Assembly: GCA_019637975.1 (NCBI GenBank)
Contig: JAHBUR010000009.1
Span: forward strand, 62,001 to 126,000
Reading direction: 5' to 3'
DNA length: 64,000 nt
DNA from: Bacteroidota bacterium
GTDB taxonomy: Bacteria; Bacteroidota; Ignavibacteria; UBA10030; UBA6906
The notes under the pieces are model-generated. The model ran no database searches. It was given only the letters and a program-made list of their open reading frames with translations, and was not told the origin of the DNA. Below, piece after piece: positions 34,316 through 43,975 of the stretch. Position 1 is the stretch's first letter. The number at the start of each line of letters is the position of its first letter. A program made the translations under genes and the position numbers.

Positions 34316-35692
34316 CTGGCTTCTCTGAAGAATCGACCGGCCATCCTCTTCGCCAACGAGCTAAGAGAATATGCCCAAACCCTCACGACTCATGCAAACG
34401 GGGTCGAGTATCCCATCACTCTGCTCCCCGACTCCGGTGACGTTTTCGAACATATTCAAGCGGCGGAGTACGGACTCATTTTCGTGCCGGCATCCCATCC
34501 TATGGTTGACGACACAAGACTTCTCAAGCACCTTACCGATCGGCAGCAGCTTACCAAAGTGATTGTGCTTTCAGAACGTGCCGACGTTAACAGCGCAGTA
34601 AAGCTGATGAAAGCCGGAGCATTCGACGTGCTCGTGACTCCCCTCGAACCGTTGCGGCTTGTGCAATCCACAGAGGATGCGCTCGCCGAGTTTGTCAAAG
34701 AGAAGACCCAGCGACGGTCCGAAGAACGGAACAGAGCCCTCATCAGCTTCGAGGAAATTGTAGGCGAAAGCCCGTCCATCAGCCTTCTGAAACAAACAAT
34801 CAACACCGTCGCCCCGTCTGATGCCAACGTGTTTGTTTGGGGAGAAAGCGGAACCGGGAAAGAACTTGTGGCGAAGGCTCTGCACTCAAAAAGCAAGCGT
34901 GCATCAAAACCGTTTATCGCCATCAACTGTGCAGCCCTTCCGAAGGACATTCTGGAAAACGAGCTTTTTGGTCACGAAAAAGGAGCGTTCACCGGTGCCC
35001 TCAGTCTGAAACCCGGATGCTTTGAACTGGCGAATGAAGGTACGCTCTTTCTCGACGAAATAGGTGAAATGAGCACAGCAACGCAGGCAAAACTCCTGCG
35101 GGCAATCGAAGAGCAGTCGTTCAGGCGACTGGGCGGAAGAACAGAATTGAAAGTGGATGTACGCGTCATTGCCGCGACAAACCGCGAGGTATCAAGCGCC
35201 TTGGATCAGGGAATTTTGCGCTCCGACTTGTATTACCGCTTGAGTGTTGTTGAAATGGAGTTGCCTCCACTTCGCAGCCGCAAGCAGGATATCGTTCCAT
35301 TGTCTCATCATTTCCTGAAGTTGTTCGGCCTGAAGTACGGCAAGGAGATCCGCGGATTTGCCAGCGACTACCTCGAGATGCTGCAATCCTATCACTGGCC
35401 GGGGAATATCCGGGAGCTGCGCAATGCCATTGAACGCGCCGTCGTCATTTGTCCGGGAGAAGTAATTTCCGTTCTCGATCTCCCGGAGAAAATCCTCAAA
35501 ACGCAGAACGAAATCATGCACATCAGCATCCCGATTGGCAGTTCTGTGGAAGAGGCGGAGAAGAAGCTCATCCTTGAAACACTCGCTTCGGTGGGCAACA
35601 ACAAAGCAAAAGCCGCCCGAATTCTCGGTGTCAGCAGGAAGACCCTGCACAACAAGTTGCACAGCTTCGATTGGCGGCTTGAAGGGAAGTAA
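34316..35692 (+). CDS. Sigma-54-dependent activator with pseudo-receiver, apparent CTG start
   Basis: Enhancer-binding protein of 458 residues. A receiver-fold N-terminus (about 5-125) lacks the acidic pair, and Pro replaces the phospho-acceptor Asp (LIFVPASHP), so phosphorylation is unlikely. The AAA+ domain has Walker A GESGTGKE (about 176-183), sigma-54-contacting GAFTGA (about 223-228) and Walker B TLFLDEIGE. A Fis-type HTH closes it (AARILGVSRKTLHNKL). The frame is open from a stop at 34295, yet no ATG, GTG or TTG occurs before a GTG inside the receiver. AAGGAG at 34304-34309 lies six bases before CTG 34316, which I take as start. Confidence 0.85.
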   Translation: MASLKNRPAILFANELREYAQTLTTHANGVEYPITLLPDSGDVFEHIQAAEYGLIFVPASHPMVDDTRLLKHLTDRQQLTKVIVLSERADVNSAVKLMKAGAFDVLVTPLEPLRLVQSTEDALAEFVKEKTQRRSEERNRALISFEEIVGESPSISLLKQTINTVAPSDANVFVWGESGTGKELVAKALHSKSKRASKPFIAINCAALPKDILENELFGHEKGAFTGALSLKPGCFELANEGTLFLDEIGEMSTATQAKLLRAIEEQSFRRLGGRTELKVDVRVIAATNREVSSALDQGILRSDLYYRLSVVEMELPPLRSRKQDIVPLSHHFLKLFGLKYGKEIRGFASDYLEMLQSYHWPGNIRELRNAIERAVVICPGEVISVLDLPEKILKTQNEIMHISIPIGSSVEEAEKKLILETLASVGNNKAKAARILGVSRKTLHNKLHSFDWRLEGK

Positions 35693-35718
35693 GTCCGCTA
35701 CCTCGATTGTAAAACAGA

Positions 35719-35750
35719 AAAGGCTCCGTTGAACAAACGGAGCCTTTGTT
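35719..35750. terminator. Bidirectional terminator between activator and SGNH gene
   Basis: AAAGGCTCCGTT and AACGGAGCCTTT form a 12-bp perfect stem with a five-base loop, U-rich on both strands, in a convergent gap. Confidence 0.88.
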
Positions 35751-35773
35751 GTTCAGCCCGGCAGTCTCCCGAT

Positions 35774-36997
35774 TCAGAACGATGGCATTTGAGTTGCCGG
35801 GGGTCCTCCACGTTCGCTCAAGAATTGTTCAACGTTACGATACAAGACTTCCGCCACTACTTCATGCCCGGCTGCAACCCAGTGCCCGTTGTTGTCAAGA
35901 AACAGAGGAAACACCGTTTTCGATCTCTCCCGGAAATCGGGACACATGTTGATTGCTTTGATGCCGTTGCCGGATGCCCATTGTTCGAGCTGATCCTGCG
36001 GCCACGTAGAGTACACCGTATCCTGCCGGAATTGCCAATACTCCCTCCCCGACTTCCATTCTTTCGGGTGAACCTGTAATCCGTAGGGATACACGGTCAT
36101 CCAAAAATCAATCCCTTTCACACGAAGCTCGTCACGAATGAGCAGAAGATACTTATGCGTCAACTCCCAGTTCTTGCTGCTGTCAACATACGTTTCCCTG
36201 AGCATAGCATACTTGTCGCGGAAAATATCCCCGTTGAAATCCCCTTGTCTTTTGGCCATTTCAAGCTGCGGGGTGATGCGGATGCGGATGAAGTTATAGA
36301 GCCGGATATTATGCTTGAACCAATCTTTGATGACGGCAAGCGGGCCTGTCAACAGGCCGTCGGGCTCGCCGGATGGACTTACGCCCAATGGAATTCCTTT
36401 CTCATCAAAACGGGCGGTTTTCGTGTACACATAATCGTCATACACATCCGACAAGTCGAAGTTGAGAATAACGAGATCGGGATCGAGTTGAAGGCCGTAA
36501 TGCTTCAAGTAGAGGTATTCCAGCAAGGGAGAATAACTCCCCACGCCCGCGTTTATTACTTCATACGTCATCGGGCCGGCAAGCTTCTTCAGTCTATCTT
36601 CAAGAAGCTTCGAAAACGTTTCATGACTGTGTACGCCGTCACCTTCCGTGTACGAATCTCCTAACATCAAAATGCGATATGTATTATCCGGTTTCCGGAC
36701 GCTGTACTCCTTGTCCCGTAAGCCAAGAGAATTGATGTTGTAATCAGTGTCAAATTCGTTGGTTTTGTAGCGCCCGGTGGCATTCGGTTTGAATTTGTGG
36801 TGGAGAATATCGTCATCTTGTGAATAGAAGTACCTCATTACCTCTTTCGGTTCAGCGAATCGAACCACAACCTCAAGCAAACCTAAGCACACAACTATGG
36901 AAACGGCTGTGAGAAGTATCCCCTTGCCAAACTCACGGAGCTTGGAGCCGGATTTCTTCGAGAAGGCGCCATTTCCCCCGTTTTGCAGATCACTCAT
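35774..36997 (-). CDS. Membrane-anchored SGNH/GDSL hydrolase
   Basis: Protein of 407 residues with one N-terminal transmembrane segment (about 26-44) and a periplasmic SGNH domain. Block I is LGDSYTEGDGV with the nucleophile Ser near 115, block II is NAGVGSYSP, and the DNNGHWVAAGH near the C-terminus carries the Asp/His pair. Block III is not obvious. Such enzymes often add or remove acetyl groups on polysaccharides. It is a single gene convergent with the sigma-54 activator and divergent from clpC. Confidence 0.83.
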   Translation of the reverse strand: MSDLQNGGNGAFSKKSGSKLREFGKGILLTAVSIVVCLGLLEVVVRFAEPKEVMRYFYSQDDDILHHKFKPNATGRYKTNEFDTDYNINSLGLRDKEYSVRKPDNTYRILMLGDSYTEGDGVHSHETFSKLLEDRLKKLAGPMTYEVINAGVGSYSPLLEYLYLKHYGLQLDPDLVILNFDLSDVYDDYVYTKTARFDEKGIPLGVSPSGEPDGLLTGPLAVIKDWFKHNIRLYNFIRIRITPQLEMAKRQGDFNGDIFRDKYAMLRETYVDSSKNWELTHKYLLLIRDELRVKGIDFWMTVYPYGLQVHPKEWKSGREYWQFRQDTVYSTWPQDQLEQWASGNGIKAINMCPDFRERSKTVFPLFLDNNGHWVAAGHEVVAEVLYRNVEQFLSERGGPPATQMPSF

Positions 36998-37052
36998 ACT
37001 GTCCGTTCTTCCCCTGATTATGAATATGTCACTTCAGAAAAAATTTCTGCCA

Positions 37053-37080
37053 AATATACCCGCTTTGTGGAAGAAAACAA
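37053..37080 (-). promoter_or_regulatory. Candidate promoter of SGNH gene
   Basis: TTGTTT and TATATT with a 16-base spacer on the minus strand, about 55 bases before the ATG. A CAGAAA/TTTCTG hairpin lies in the leader. Confidence 0.5.
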
Positions 37081-37134
37081 AGGACACACGTCAAACAGAG
37101 CCGGATATACGTTAGAATCTCAAAATATTCGTAA

Positions 37135-37163
37135 TTGACTTACCCTGCTCATTTACCTATATT
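37135..37163 (+). promoter_or_regulatory. Promoter of clpC
   Basis: TTGACT and TATATT with an exact 17-base spacer. The predicted start leaves a leader of about 130 bases before the ATG. Confidence 0.8.
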
Positions 37164-37299
37164 TCTCGTGGCAAATCACCGAATTTGTGATTCGGAACCA
37201 ATGTCATACTAAGCTGCGTTAGCAAATCTGACGATTACAGTTGAGATAGGGGTTTCAGTACCAGAATAAATCCACTTTTCAGAAGAGCAAAGGAAAAGG

Positions 37300-39798
37300 A
37301 TGGAAGGCAATTTTTCGAACCGTGTGCAGGACGTCATAAGGCTTAGCCGCGAAGAGGCATTGAGGTTGGGGCATGACTACATCGGTACCGAGCACCTCCT
37401 GCTCGGTGTGATTCGAGAGGGAGAAGGTATTGCGGTAAAGATACTCCGCAACCTCGGCGTGGACCTCTACAAGCTAAAGAAGGCGATTGAGGATACAGTC
37501 CGCACGTCGGGCGGCACACTTACCATCGGAAATATCCCTCTGACGAAGCAGGCGGAAAAAGTTCTGAAAATTACTTACCTCGAAGCGAAGCTCTACAAGT
37601 CGGATGTAATAGGAACGGAACATCTCCTCCTTTCTCTTTTGAGAGATGATGACAACATCGCGGCGCAAATCCTTCATCAATTCAATATCCATTACGATGT
37701 GGTTCGCGGAGAACTCGACAATATCATCAGCGGCAAGCCCAGCAGTCCGCCTCACGGTTCACAACAAGAAAAGAAGCCCGAGAAATCCAAGACTCCTGTT
37801 CTCGACAACTTCGGCCACGACCTGACGAAGATGGCCGCCGAAGACAAGCTCGATCCGATTGTCGGACGAGAGAAGGAAATTGAACGCGTTGCGCAAGTGC
37901 TGAGCCGCCGCAAAAAGAACAACCCTGTGCTTATCGGCGAGCCGGGCGTCGGCAAAACGGCAATCGCCGAAGGCCTCGCAATGCGCATTGTTCAGAAGAA
38001 GGTTTCACGCGTTCTGCACAACAAACGGGTCGTCACGCTTGACCTTGCGGCACTTGTCGCCGGAACGAAATATCGCGGCCAGTTTGAAGAACGGATGAAG
38101 GCCGTGATGAATGAGTTGGAGAAGGCGAAGGATGTCATCCTGTTCATCGACGAGTTGCATACGATCGTAGGAGCAGGCGGCGCATCGGGCTCGCTGGATG
38201 CCTCCAACATGTTCAAGCCGGCCCTTTCACGAGGCGAACTGCAATGTATCGGCGCAACAACGCTCGACGAATACCGGCAGTACATCGAAAAAGACGGCGC
38301 CCTTGACCGTCGCTTCCAGAAAATCATGGTCGACCCGACGACCGTTGAAGAGACAATCCAGATTCTCACCAACATCAAACACAAATACGAAGAGCATCAC
38401 GGAGTTCGCTACAGCCCGAAGGCCATCGAGTCTTCTGTAAAGCTGAGTGACCGCTACATCACCGACAGGTATTTGCCCGACAAGGCAATTGATGTAATGG
38501 ATGAATCGGGTTCGCGTGTTCATCTCGCCAATATTCATGTGCCGAAGGAAATTCTTGACCTTGAAGGAGAAGTAGAGAAAATCAAACAATCAAAGAATCA
38601 GGTTGTCAAAAACCAGAACTTTGAAGAAGCCGCACGACTGCGTGATTTGGAGAAGAGATTGTTAAGCGATCTCGAAATTGCGAAGCGCGAGTGGGAGCTG
38701 AAGGCGCAAGATACGGTTCATGAAGTGACCGAGCAGGAAATCGCCGACGTTGTTTCGATGATGACCAGCATTCCGGTGAACAAGGTCGCTCAATCTGAAT
38801 CCGAAAAATTACTGAAGATGGATGTTGCGTTGAAGGATCAGGTGGTTGGACAGGACGAGGCCCTGATCAAGCTGACGAAAGCAATCCGCCGTACACGTGC
38901 CGGTCTGAAAGACCCGAGCCGGCCGATTGGCTCGTTCATCTTCCTCGGACCGACGGGAGTCGGCAAGACCGAAATGGCAAAGGCGTTAGCCCGCTATTTG
39001 TTCGATTCGGAAGAGTCTCTGATCCGCATTGACATGAGCGAGTACATGGAAAAGTTCAGCGTCTCACGCCTCGTCGGCGCCCCGCCCGGATATGTCGGAT
39101 ACGAAGAAGGTGGCCAGCTTACGGAAAAGGTACGCCGCAAACCTTACTCGGTTGTTCTGCTTGATGAAATTGAGAAAGCGCATCCTGATGTGTTCAATAT
39201 TCTCTTGCAGGTGTTCGACGACGGAATTCTGACCGACAGCCTCGGACGCCGCGTGGATTTCAAGAACACAATCATCATCATGACGTCGAACATCGGTACG
39301 CGTGATCTCAAGAAAAGCGGCGGGTTCGGCTTCGGTACAGACTCGGCAAAACACACGGCGGAATCGATCAAATCAACAATCGAAGATGCGCTGAAGCGGG
39401 TGTTCAATCCGGAATTTCTGAACCGCATCGATGACACGATTATCTTCGGATCGTTGACGAAAGAGCATATCATGCAAATAGTTGATATTCAGATGCGCGA
39501 TTTGATGAAGCGCATTGCGACAATGGGTATCACGATTGAATTGACAAAACCGGCGAAGGAATTTCTCGCGGACAAAGGCTACGATCCGGCGTTCGGTGCA
39601 CGCCCTCTGCGACGCGCATTGCAGAAGTACCTCGAAGATCCGATTGCCGAGGAACTGCTGAAGGGCAAATACCCCGAAGGAACAGTGCTGCGGGCAAAAG
39701 TGAACAAGAAGGCCGACGAGCTAAAGTTCTCCGTCGTCACTGCCGGTGAAGTGGATACGCCGGAGGAAGAAGAAGAGAAACCGGCGGACGTGTCATAG
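37300..39798 (+). CDS. clpC: ClpC-type AAA+ unfoldase
   Basis: ATP-driven protein unfoldase of 832 residues that feeds ClpP. Two N-terminal Clp repeats ([17 protein letters not shown] and [17 protein letters not shown]) are followed by AAA-1 with GEPGVGKTA and [13 protein letters not shown], a short middle domain with a UVR-like segment ([16 protein letters not shown]), and AAA-2 with [14 protein letters not shown] and [12 protein letters not shown]. The short middle domain separates it from ClpB. It is a single-gene unit with a strong promoter and terminator. The mcsAB-ctsR genes that accompany clpC in Firmicutes are absent. Confidence 0.95.
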   Translation: MEGNFSNRVQDVIRLSREEALRLGHDYIGTEHLLLGVIREGEGIAVKILRNLGVDLYKLKKAIEDTVRTSGGTLTIGNIPLTKQAEKVLKITYLEAKLYKSDVIGTEHLLLSLLRDDDNIAAQILHQFNIHYDVVRGELDNIISGKPSSPPHGSQQEKKPEKSKTPVLDNFGHDLTKMAAEDKLDPIVGREKEIERVAQVLSRRKKNNPVLIGEPGVGKTAIAEGLAMRIVQKKVSRVLHNKRVVTLDLAALVAGTKYRGQFEERMKAVMNELEKAKDVILFIDELHTIVGAGGASGSLDASNMFKPALSRGELQCIGATTLDEYRQYIEKDGALDRRFQKIMVDPTTVEETIQILTNIKHKYEEHHGVRYSPKAIESSVKLSDRYITDRYLPDKAIDVMDESGSRVHLANIHVPKEILDLEGEVEKIKQSKNQVVKNQNFEEAARLRDLEKRLLSDLEIAKREWELKAQDTVHEVTEQEIADVVSMMTSIPVNKVAQSESEKLLKMDVALKDQVVGQDEALIKLTKAIRRTRAGLKDPSRPIGSFIFLGPTGVGKTEMAKALARYLFDSEESLIRIDMSEYMEKFSVSRLVGAPPGYVGYEEGGQLTEKVRRKPYSVVLLDEIEKAHPDVFNILLQVFDDGILTDSLGRRVDFKNTIIIMTSNIGTRDLKKSGGFGFGTDSAKHTAESIKSTIEDALKRVFNPEFLNRIDDTIIFGSLTKEHIMQIVDIQMRDLMKRIATMGITIELTKPAKEFLADKGYDPAFGARPLRRALQKYLEDPIAEELLKGKYPEGTVLRAKVNKKADELKFSVVTAGEVDTPEEEEEKPADVS

Positions 39799-39824
39799 TC
39801 GTTGTATGATTCTGCGTTCATAAA

Positions 39825-39864
39825 AAGTCCCGTGAGATCGTCTCTCACGGGACTTCGTGTTTTT
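39825..39864. terminator. Terminator after clpC, bidirectional
   Basis: AAGTCCCGTGAGA and TCTCACGGGACTT form a 13-bp perfect stem with a five-base loop, followed by CGTGTTTTT on the plus strand and TTTTTA on the minus strand. Confidence 0.9.
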
Positions 39865-39930
39865 CAGACGGAAGTATGGATATATCCTTCGCGTTGTCAG
39901 CATATCTGAGATGAGATCCACAAGCTGTTT

Positions 39931-41109
39931 TCACTCTCCCTTCACCCCCCACATCATCCCCGCAGAAACCAACCCTGCAACAAGTGTTGCCGTCCATAAT
40001 GTTGTTGCTCCGAACTGATCGAGGATTGCCGTGCCGACCAATGCGCTGAGTGCGAATGCAAGGCTGAACATCATCTGATACAATCCCATGTACTCGCCGC
40101 GCCGTTCCGCGGGCGCTATCTCGGACATGTACGTTGCTGAAGTCGGGAGAAAAATCATCTCTCCGAATGTCCATACCACCACCGTCGCCGCCAATCCCCA
40201 AAATTCGCTGATGAACACCATCGCTCCGAACCCGACTCCGACAAGCACAGCACCAATCGAAAGCATCTCCCGATGCGGGCGATGCGCTGTTGCAAGGTTC
40301 AGCGGCACTTCAAGGAGAATAATCAACACGGTATTGATCGTAAACATCAACCCGAAATCGGATTCGGGAAGATGCAGGTCGCGTACGAGGAACAACGGCA
40401 CCGCTGCTTCATGCTGAAAGAAGATAACCAGCACCGGCAGACTCGCAAGCAAAAAGAAGAGCAAGCGCATGTCTTTGAATGCGGGGAGTGTCGCTTTTGC
40501 CTGTGCGGTCGCTTGCCGTGCCGCATGATGAGTTGTAAGAAACGGCTTCCACGAGGGCATGAACAACAACGCCGACGCGGCAAGTGCGGTCAGCCCGTCG
40601 GCCCAGAACAACGCCCGATAGGAAACGACGAACAGAAATCCGCCGACGGCCGGACCGATACTCATGCCTAAATTGATGGCGAGACGATTGAGCGCAAACG
40701 CGGCTTTGCGCTGTTCCGGCGGAGTGATGTCGGCAATAAACGCCAACGCCGCCGGACGAAATGCCTCGCTGATAGCCGACCACACCACAACCGCAACAAC
40801 GATTGCAGCGAAGGTGTGCGCCAAGGGAAGAAGGAAAAGCAGAAGCCCGCTCAATCCGAGCGAGTAGCGCATCACCTGCAGCGGCCCGAAGCGGTCGCTG
40901 AGTTTTCCGGCAAACGACGCCGTGACAAGCGCTGCAATGCCGTAACTGGCAACCACAAATCCGGCTTCTTTGACCGTGTAGCCGATCGTTCTGTTCAGAT
41001 AGAGAACAAGAAACGGCAGCACCATCATGCCGGCCCGGTTGATGAACACGGCAAACGACATCAGCCACATTTGCTTCGGCAAATCGCCTATGCCGCGCCA
41101 AGGGTTCAC
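39931..41109 (-). CDS. MFS multidrug-type transporter
   Basis: Twelve-helix inner-membrane transporter of 392 residues resembling MdtH/YttB-type drug exporters. The loop 2-3 motif reads GKLSDRFGPLQVM, and helix 4-5 has EAFRPAALAFIADITPPEQRKAAFALNRLAINLGMSIGP in pieces typical of the group, with GEMIFLPTSATYMSEIAPAERRGEYMG in the second half. The start is a GTG, with ATGs 14 codons further in as the alternative. Substrate is unknown. Confidence 0.82.
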   Translation of the reverse strand: MNPWRGIGDLPKQMWLMSFAVFINRAGMMVLPFLVLYLNRTIGYTVKEAGFVVASYGIAALVTASFAGKLSDRFGPLQVMRYSLGLSGLLLFLLPLAHTFAAIVVAVVVWSAISEAFRPAALAFIADITPPEQRKAAFALNRLAINLGMSIGPAVGGFLFVVSYRALFWADGLTALAASALLFMPSWKPFLTTHHAARQATAQAKATLPAFKDMRLLFFLLASLPVLVIFFQHEAAVPLFLVRDLHLPESDFGLMFTINTVLIILLEVPLNLATAHRPHREMLSIGAVLVGVGFGAMVFISEFWGLAATVVVWTFGEMIFLPTSATYMSEIAPAERRGEYMGLYQMMFSLAFALSALVGTAILDQFGATTLWTATLVAGLVSAGMMWGVKGE

Positions 41110-41185
41110 GACATCGCTCTTGTATGAAGAACACGGTATTGATAGATTGAACTCAATTCATCCACGATAAACATACGAGGCTTTT

Positions 41186-41578
41186 ATGCGATGCAACAGG
41201 ACTTCTCATTGGTCGATTCTGATTATTCTGTTGACCGGAACTCAGGCATACGCGCAGACGCAGGACACGACATCGCCGGCTGTGAAGAAGAACTACTATG
41301 CGGTTCAGTACACAACGGGGACTGCCTGGGATTCTGCCAAGCAACCGAACGAACAGGCGTTTTTCAAAGAACATTCTCAATTGCTGTCAAAGCTCCGAAC
41401 ATCGGGAACGATTGTGATTGGGGCACGATACTCTGATAAGGGACTTCTTGTTGTTCAAGCTGCTTCAGAAGAGGAGGCGCGGACGCATTTTGCCGACGAC
41501 CCTTCAGTGCTGAATAGTGTATTCCGGTTCGAAGTCTTCCGTCTTGGCGTTTTCTACGGCGGATGTGTGGGAAAATAA
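41186..41578 (+). CDS. Exported YciI-like protein
   Basis: Protein of 130 residues with a signal peptide (ending AYAQ near residue 24) and a YciI-like ferredoxin-fold domain (about 37-125). YciI landmarks are EHSQLLSKLRTSGTIVIGARYSDKG, with the conserved His, and SEEEARTHFADDPSVL, with the conserved Asp. YciI proteins are usually cytoplasmic and act as small enzyme-like or regulatory domains, so an exported copy is unusual. It is divergent from the MFS gene and convergent with the UPF0173 gene. Confidence 0.77.
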   Translation: MRCNRTSHWSILIILLTGTQAYAQTQDTTSPAVKKNYYAVQYTTGTAWDSAKQPNEQAFFKEHSQLLSKLRTSGTIVIGARYSDKGLLVVQAASEEEARTHFADDPSVLNSVFRFEVFRLGVFYGGCVGK

Positions 41579-41582
41579 CCCG

Positions 41583-42302
41583 TCAAAACTGCGCTGGCGA
41601 ACCCGGCTCCAACTCGACGAGTCGCTTCTTCATTTTTGTGTGTAGATGTCGCCTCAACAACTGCGGGGTTCCTGTCAGCGCCGGAAACGTCCCGTAATGC
41701 ATGCCGATGACATACTTCGGTTTGATGAGATCGCAGGCAATCGCCGCTTCACGAGGACCCATCGTGTACAAATCGCCGATAGGAAGCAAGGCAATATCAG
41801 GTTGGTAGAGCTTGCCGATGAACTTCATATCGCCAAACAATGCGGTATCGCCGGCATGATAAAGGACAAGTTTGTTCTCGAACTGAATCACAAACCCTGC
41901 CGCCTCACCGCCGCCTGCAACGATCTTTCCGTCCACATCAATATCGCAACTGTGTTTGGCGTCCACCATTGTGACCTTGATGCCGCCGACATCTACCGTG
42001 CCTCCCTTATTCATCCCGATGGCATTTGTTACGCCGAGGGATGTGAGGTAGAGATAGACTTCGAAGATGCCGACAACAGGTGCATTCGTCCGCTTCGCAA
42101 TCTCAACGGCGTTGCCGATATGATCGGAATGGCCATGCGTGATAAGAATAAGATCGACGTGCGGGATGTCTTTCGCTCCGGCAGGGGCTTTGGGGTTCTC
42201 GAGCCAGGGATCAATCAAGATGGTCTTTCCCGAAGGCGATTCACATCTGAACGCCGAATGCCCCAGCCAGGTAATCTGAACGGATTTTTTTGTTGATGTC
42301 AT
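41583..42302 (-). CDS. UPF0173-type metallo-beta-lactamase-fold hydrolase
   Basis: Metal-dependent hydrolase of 239 residues. Motifs are an early WLGHSAFRCES, the zinc motif THGHSDHIGNA, later MVDAKHSC, YHAGDTALFGDM and VIGMHYGTFP. This is the UPF0173/UlaG-related branch, distinct from true beta-lactamases. Substrate unknown; the related UlaG opens ascorbate-6-phosphate lactone. It lies 47 bases downstream-oriented from the XRE regulator and may be read from the same transcript. Confidence 0.87.
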   Translation of the reverse strand: MTSTKKSVQITWLGHSAFRCESPSGKTILIDPWLENPKAPAGAKDIPHVDLILITHGHSDHIGNAVEIAKRTNAPVVGIFEVYLYLTSLGVTNAIGMNKGGTVDVGGIKVTMVDAKHSCDIDVDGKIVAGGGEAAGFVIQFENKLVLYHAGDTALFGDMKFIGKLYQPDIALLPIGDLYTMGPREAAIACDLIKPKYVIGMHYGTFPALTGTPQLLRRHLHTKMKKRLVELEPGSPAQF

Positions 42303-42349
42303 ATCGGTACTACCCTTTCTATGTTATGAGAAAGACCGGGGGAGCACCG

Positions 42350-43855
42350 CTACTCGACGCTTTTCAAGAAGCGTTGAAGGGATGCTTCCCGCTCCTTCTG
42401 CAGTTGATGTTTACGATGGATAAGGGGCGGCACAGCCCGTTCCTTGCACGCCGCCTTCGGAAGAGAACACCGCTCGCATGTCTCATTCACCTCGACAACG
42501 GGAATGGAGGAATCATTCCAGAAACCGACGGTGTTCTTGAAATTGTCGTTCAGCAGGAATCCCAGACTGATACTGGAATTGGTATTCTCCGTTAACGCAA
42601 GCGGCCGCGCCACCGAGATGACGAAGAACTCCGCATCCCCGTCCATGAAACGTGACCGCTGAACGCCCGTAATCGTCGACTCTTTGAGCGTACGTCCCGG
42701 CATTTCGGCAAGCTGCTGCAGAAGGGTAATCGAAAGCCACCTGCGGCAATAATGCTCATTCAACCCGATGGCGTGCGGCACAACGACGCGGGACATATTC
42801 AACTCTTTCGTCAGCACAAAGTCCTTGCTGCCCACCTCATTGTTGAAACGGAGATAGAACATCTCCTGCATTCCGAAGAAGGTCGGGATGATTTGACTGA
42901 GACGATAGAGGAACATCTCAGGCGTTGCCTCGAAACGACGCATGATATTCAAAAACGCATTGCCGTTCCAGGTCGTCCGCTTGAACAGCAGGTCAAGTTC
43001 CTTCCGGAGAACAATGCGGTTGATGAACAACGCTCCTGCGAAGTACGACGCCTTGTAGTTGTTCAGCACTTCCGCGAAAGAACCCACCTCTAACCACGTT
43101 GACGTAATCGGATGCTCTTTCAAACCGAGAGTGCGGAAGCCGATCTCGCGGGCAAGCAAGAATGCCCGTTGTGAGGGAAGCAGTCGGTCGTTAAGAAACA
43201 GCTTCGGCGTCTTGCCTTTGGTGGAGATGGAACGGAACTTCTTCAACTCGGGATATTCGCGAAACGGAATCTCGCCCATCTCGTACCCGAACTCATCTTT
43301 CAAAATGCCGAAAAGCTGATCCTCCCGGACCGGTTGCTCAATCTTCAGTTTGTGCTTGCGTGCAAACTCCTCGGCCGCTGTTTCCAACTCCTCGAAATAG
43401 TTGGAATGCAACTTCTGGTATGAACGGAGAGCAGCAAACAGAAACTGCTCGACACTCATGTCGTAGTTCTGCCCGATCTCCAGCAACGTCTGAATGAATG
43501 CGCCGGCTTCCTGCGGTGACTCTGTAATGAGGCCGACAAGATCACGCGGCTGAATGCCGAATAGCTCGAAGGGAAATTCCTTGATAAGGGGAGATTTCAG
43601 AAATATTGTTAGAGGATCAAGCGAGGCGGACATCTTCGCCGAAACAAGCTCGTCGAATGAAACGCCGATGGCATTTGCAATCTGGATGATCTTGTCCGGA
43701 GTGGGGTACTTCTTTCCCTTCTCGATCTCGCTCAAATAAGAAACCGACAGCCCGGACTTTGCAGCAAGCTCGGACAGGGAAAGGTCCTGCTCGGCGCGAA
43801 GCTGTTTGATCTTCACACCCAAAATCAACCGGAGGTTCTCAGCGTCGATATTCAT
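42350..43855 (-). CDS. XRE-family regulator with IrrE/DUF2083-like C-terminus, RamB/ScfR type
   Basis: Transcription factor of 501 residues. The N-terminal HTH (about 8-65) reads LRAEQDLSLSELAAKSGLSVSYLSEIEKGKKYP. A middle region resembles the IrrE-like part of short-chain-fatty-acid regulators (SQRAFLLAREIGFRTLGL), and the C-terminal part has CERCSLPKAACKERAVPP, which could bind metal. RamB and related proteins of this build control acetate and glyoxylate genes. It is divergent from aceA-aceB, so it is a strong candidate for their regulator. The ATG at 43855 is chosen over a TTG at 43909. Confidence 0.83.
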   Translation of the reverse strand: MNIDAENLRLILGVKIKQLRAEQDLSLSELAAKSGLSVSYLSEIEKGKKYPTPDKIIQIANAIGVSFDELVSAKMSASLDPLTIFLKSPLIKEFPFELFGIQPRDLVGLITESPQEAGAFIQTLLEIGQNYDMSVEQFLFAALRSYQKLHSNYFEELETAAEEFARKHKLKIEQPVREDQLFGILKDEFGYEMGEIPFREYPELKKFRSISTKGKTPKLFLNDRLLPSQRAFLLAREIGFRTLGLKEHPITSTWLEVGSFAEVLNNYKASYFAGALFINRIVLRKELDLLFKRTTWNGNAFLNIMRRFEATPEMFLYRLSQIIPTFFGMQEMFYLRFNNEVGSKDFVLTKELNMSRVVVPHAIGLNEHYCRRWLSITLLQQLAEMPGRTLKESTITGVQRSRFMDGDAEFFVISVARPLALTENTNSSISLGFLLNDNFKNTVGFWNDSSIPVVEVNETCERCSLPKAACKERAVPPLIHRKHQLQKEREASLQRFLKSVE

Positions 43856-43918
43856 TGTTTTGCGCAAAAAGGAACAGGGTTCGGTTCCAATATAAGCCTT
43901 TTCTGCCAAAATCTCTTC

Positions 43919-43967
43919 TCTATTAGCGAAACAATGAGTGACCTAAAACATCATCTAATAGCGAAAC
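43919..43967. promoter_or_regulatory. Candidate operators: two TCTA(T/A)TAGCGAAAC direct repeats
   Basis: TCTATTAGCGAAAC (43919-43932) and TCTAATAGCGAAAC (43954-43967) differ by one base and start 35 bases apart. They lie in the divergent space between the XRE regulator and aceA and share the GCGAAA core with the promoter-overlapping sites. Confidence 0.6.
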
Positions 43968-43975
43968 TTATGTTA

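Larger units (their letters stand above)
36998..37299. other. 302-bp divergent control region, SGNH gene and clpC
   Basis: Contains the SGNH candidate promoter (37053-37080) and the clpC promoter (37135-37163). The remaining 130 bases before clpC form a long leader with no clear operator; no CtsR- or CIRCE-type inverted repeat was recognised. Confidence 0.6.
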
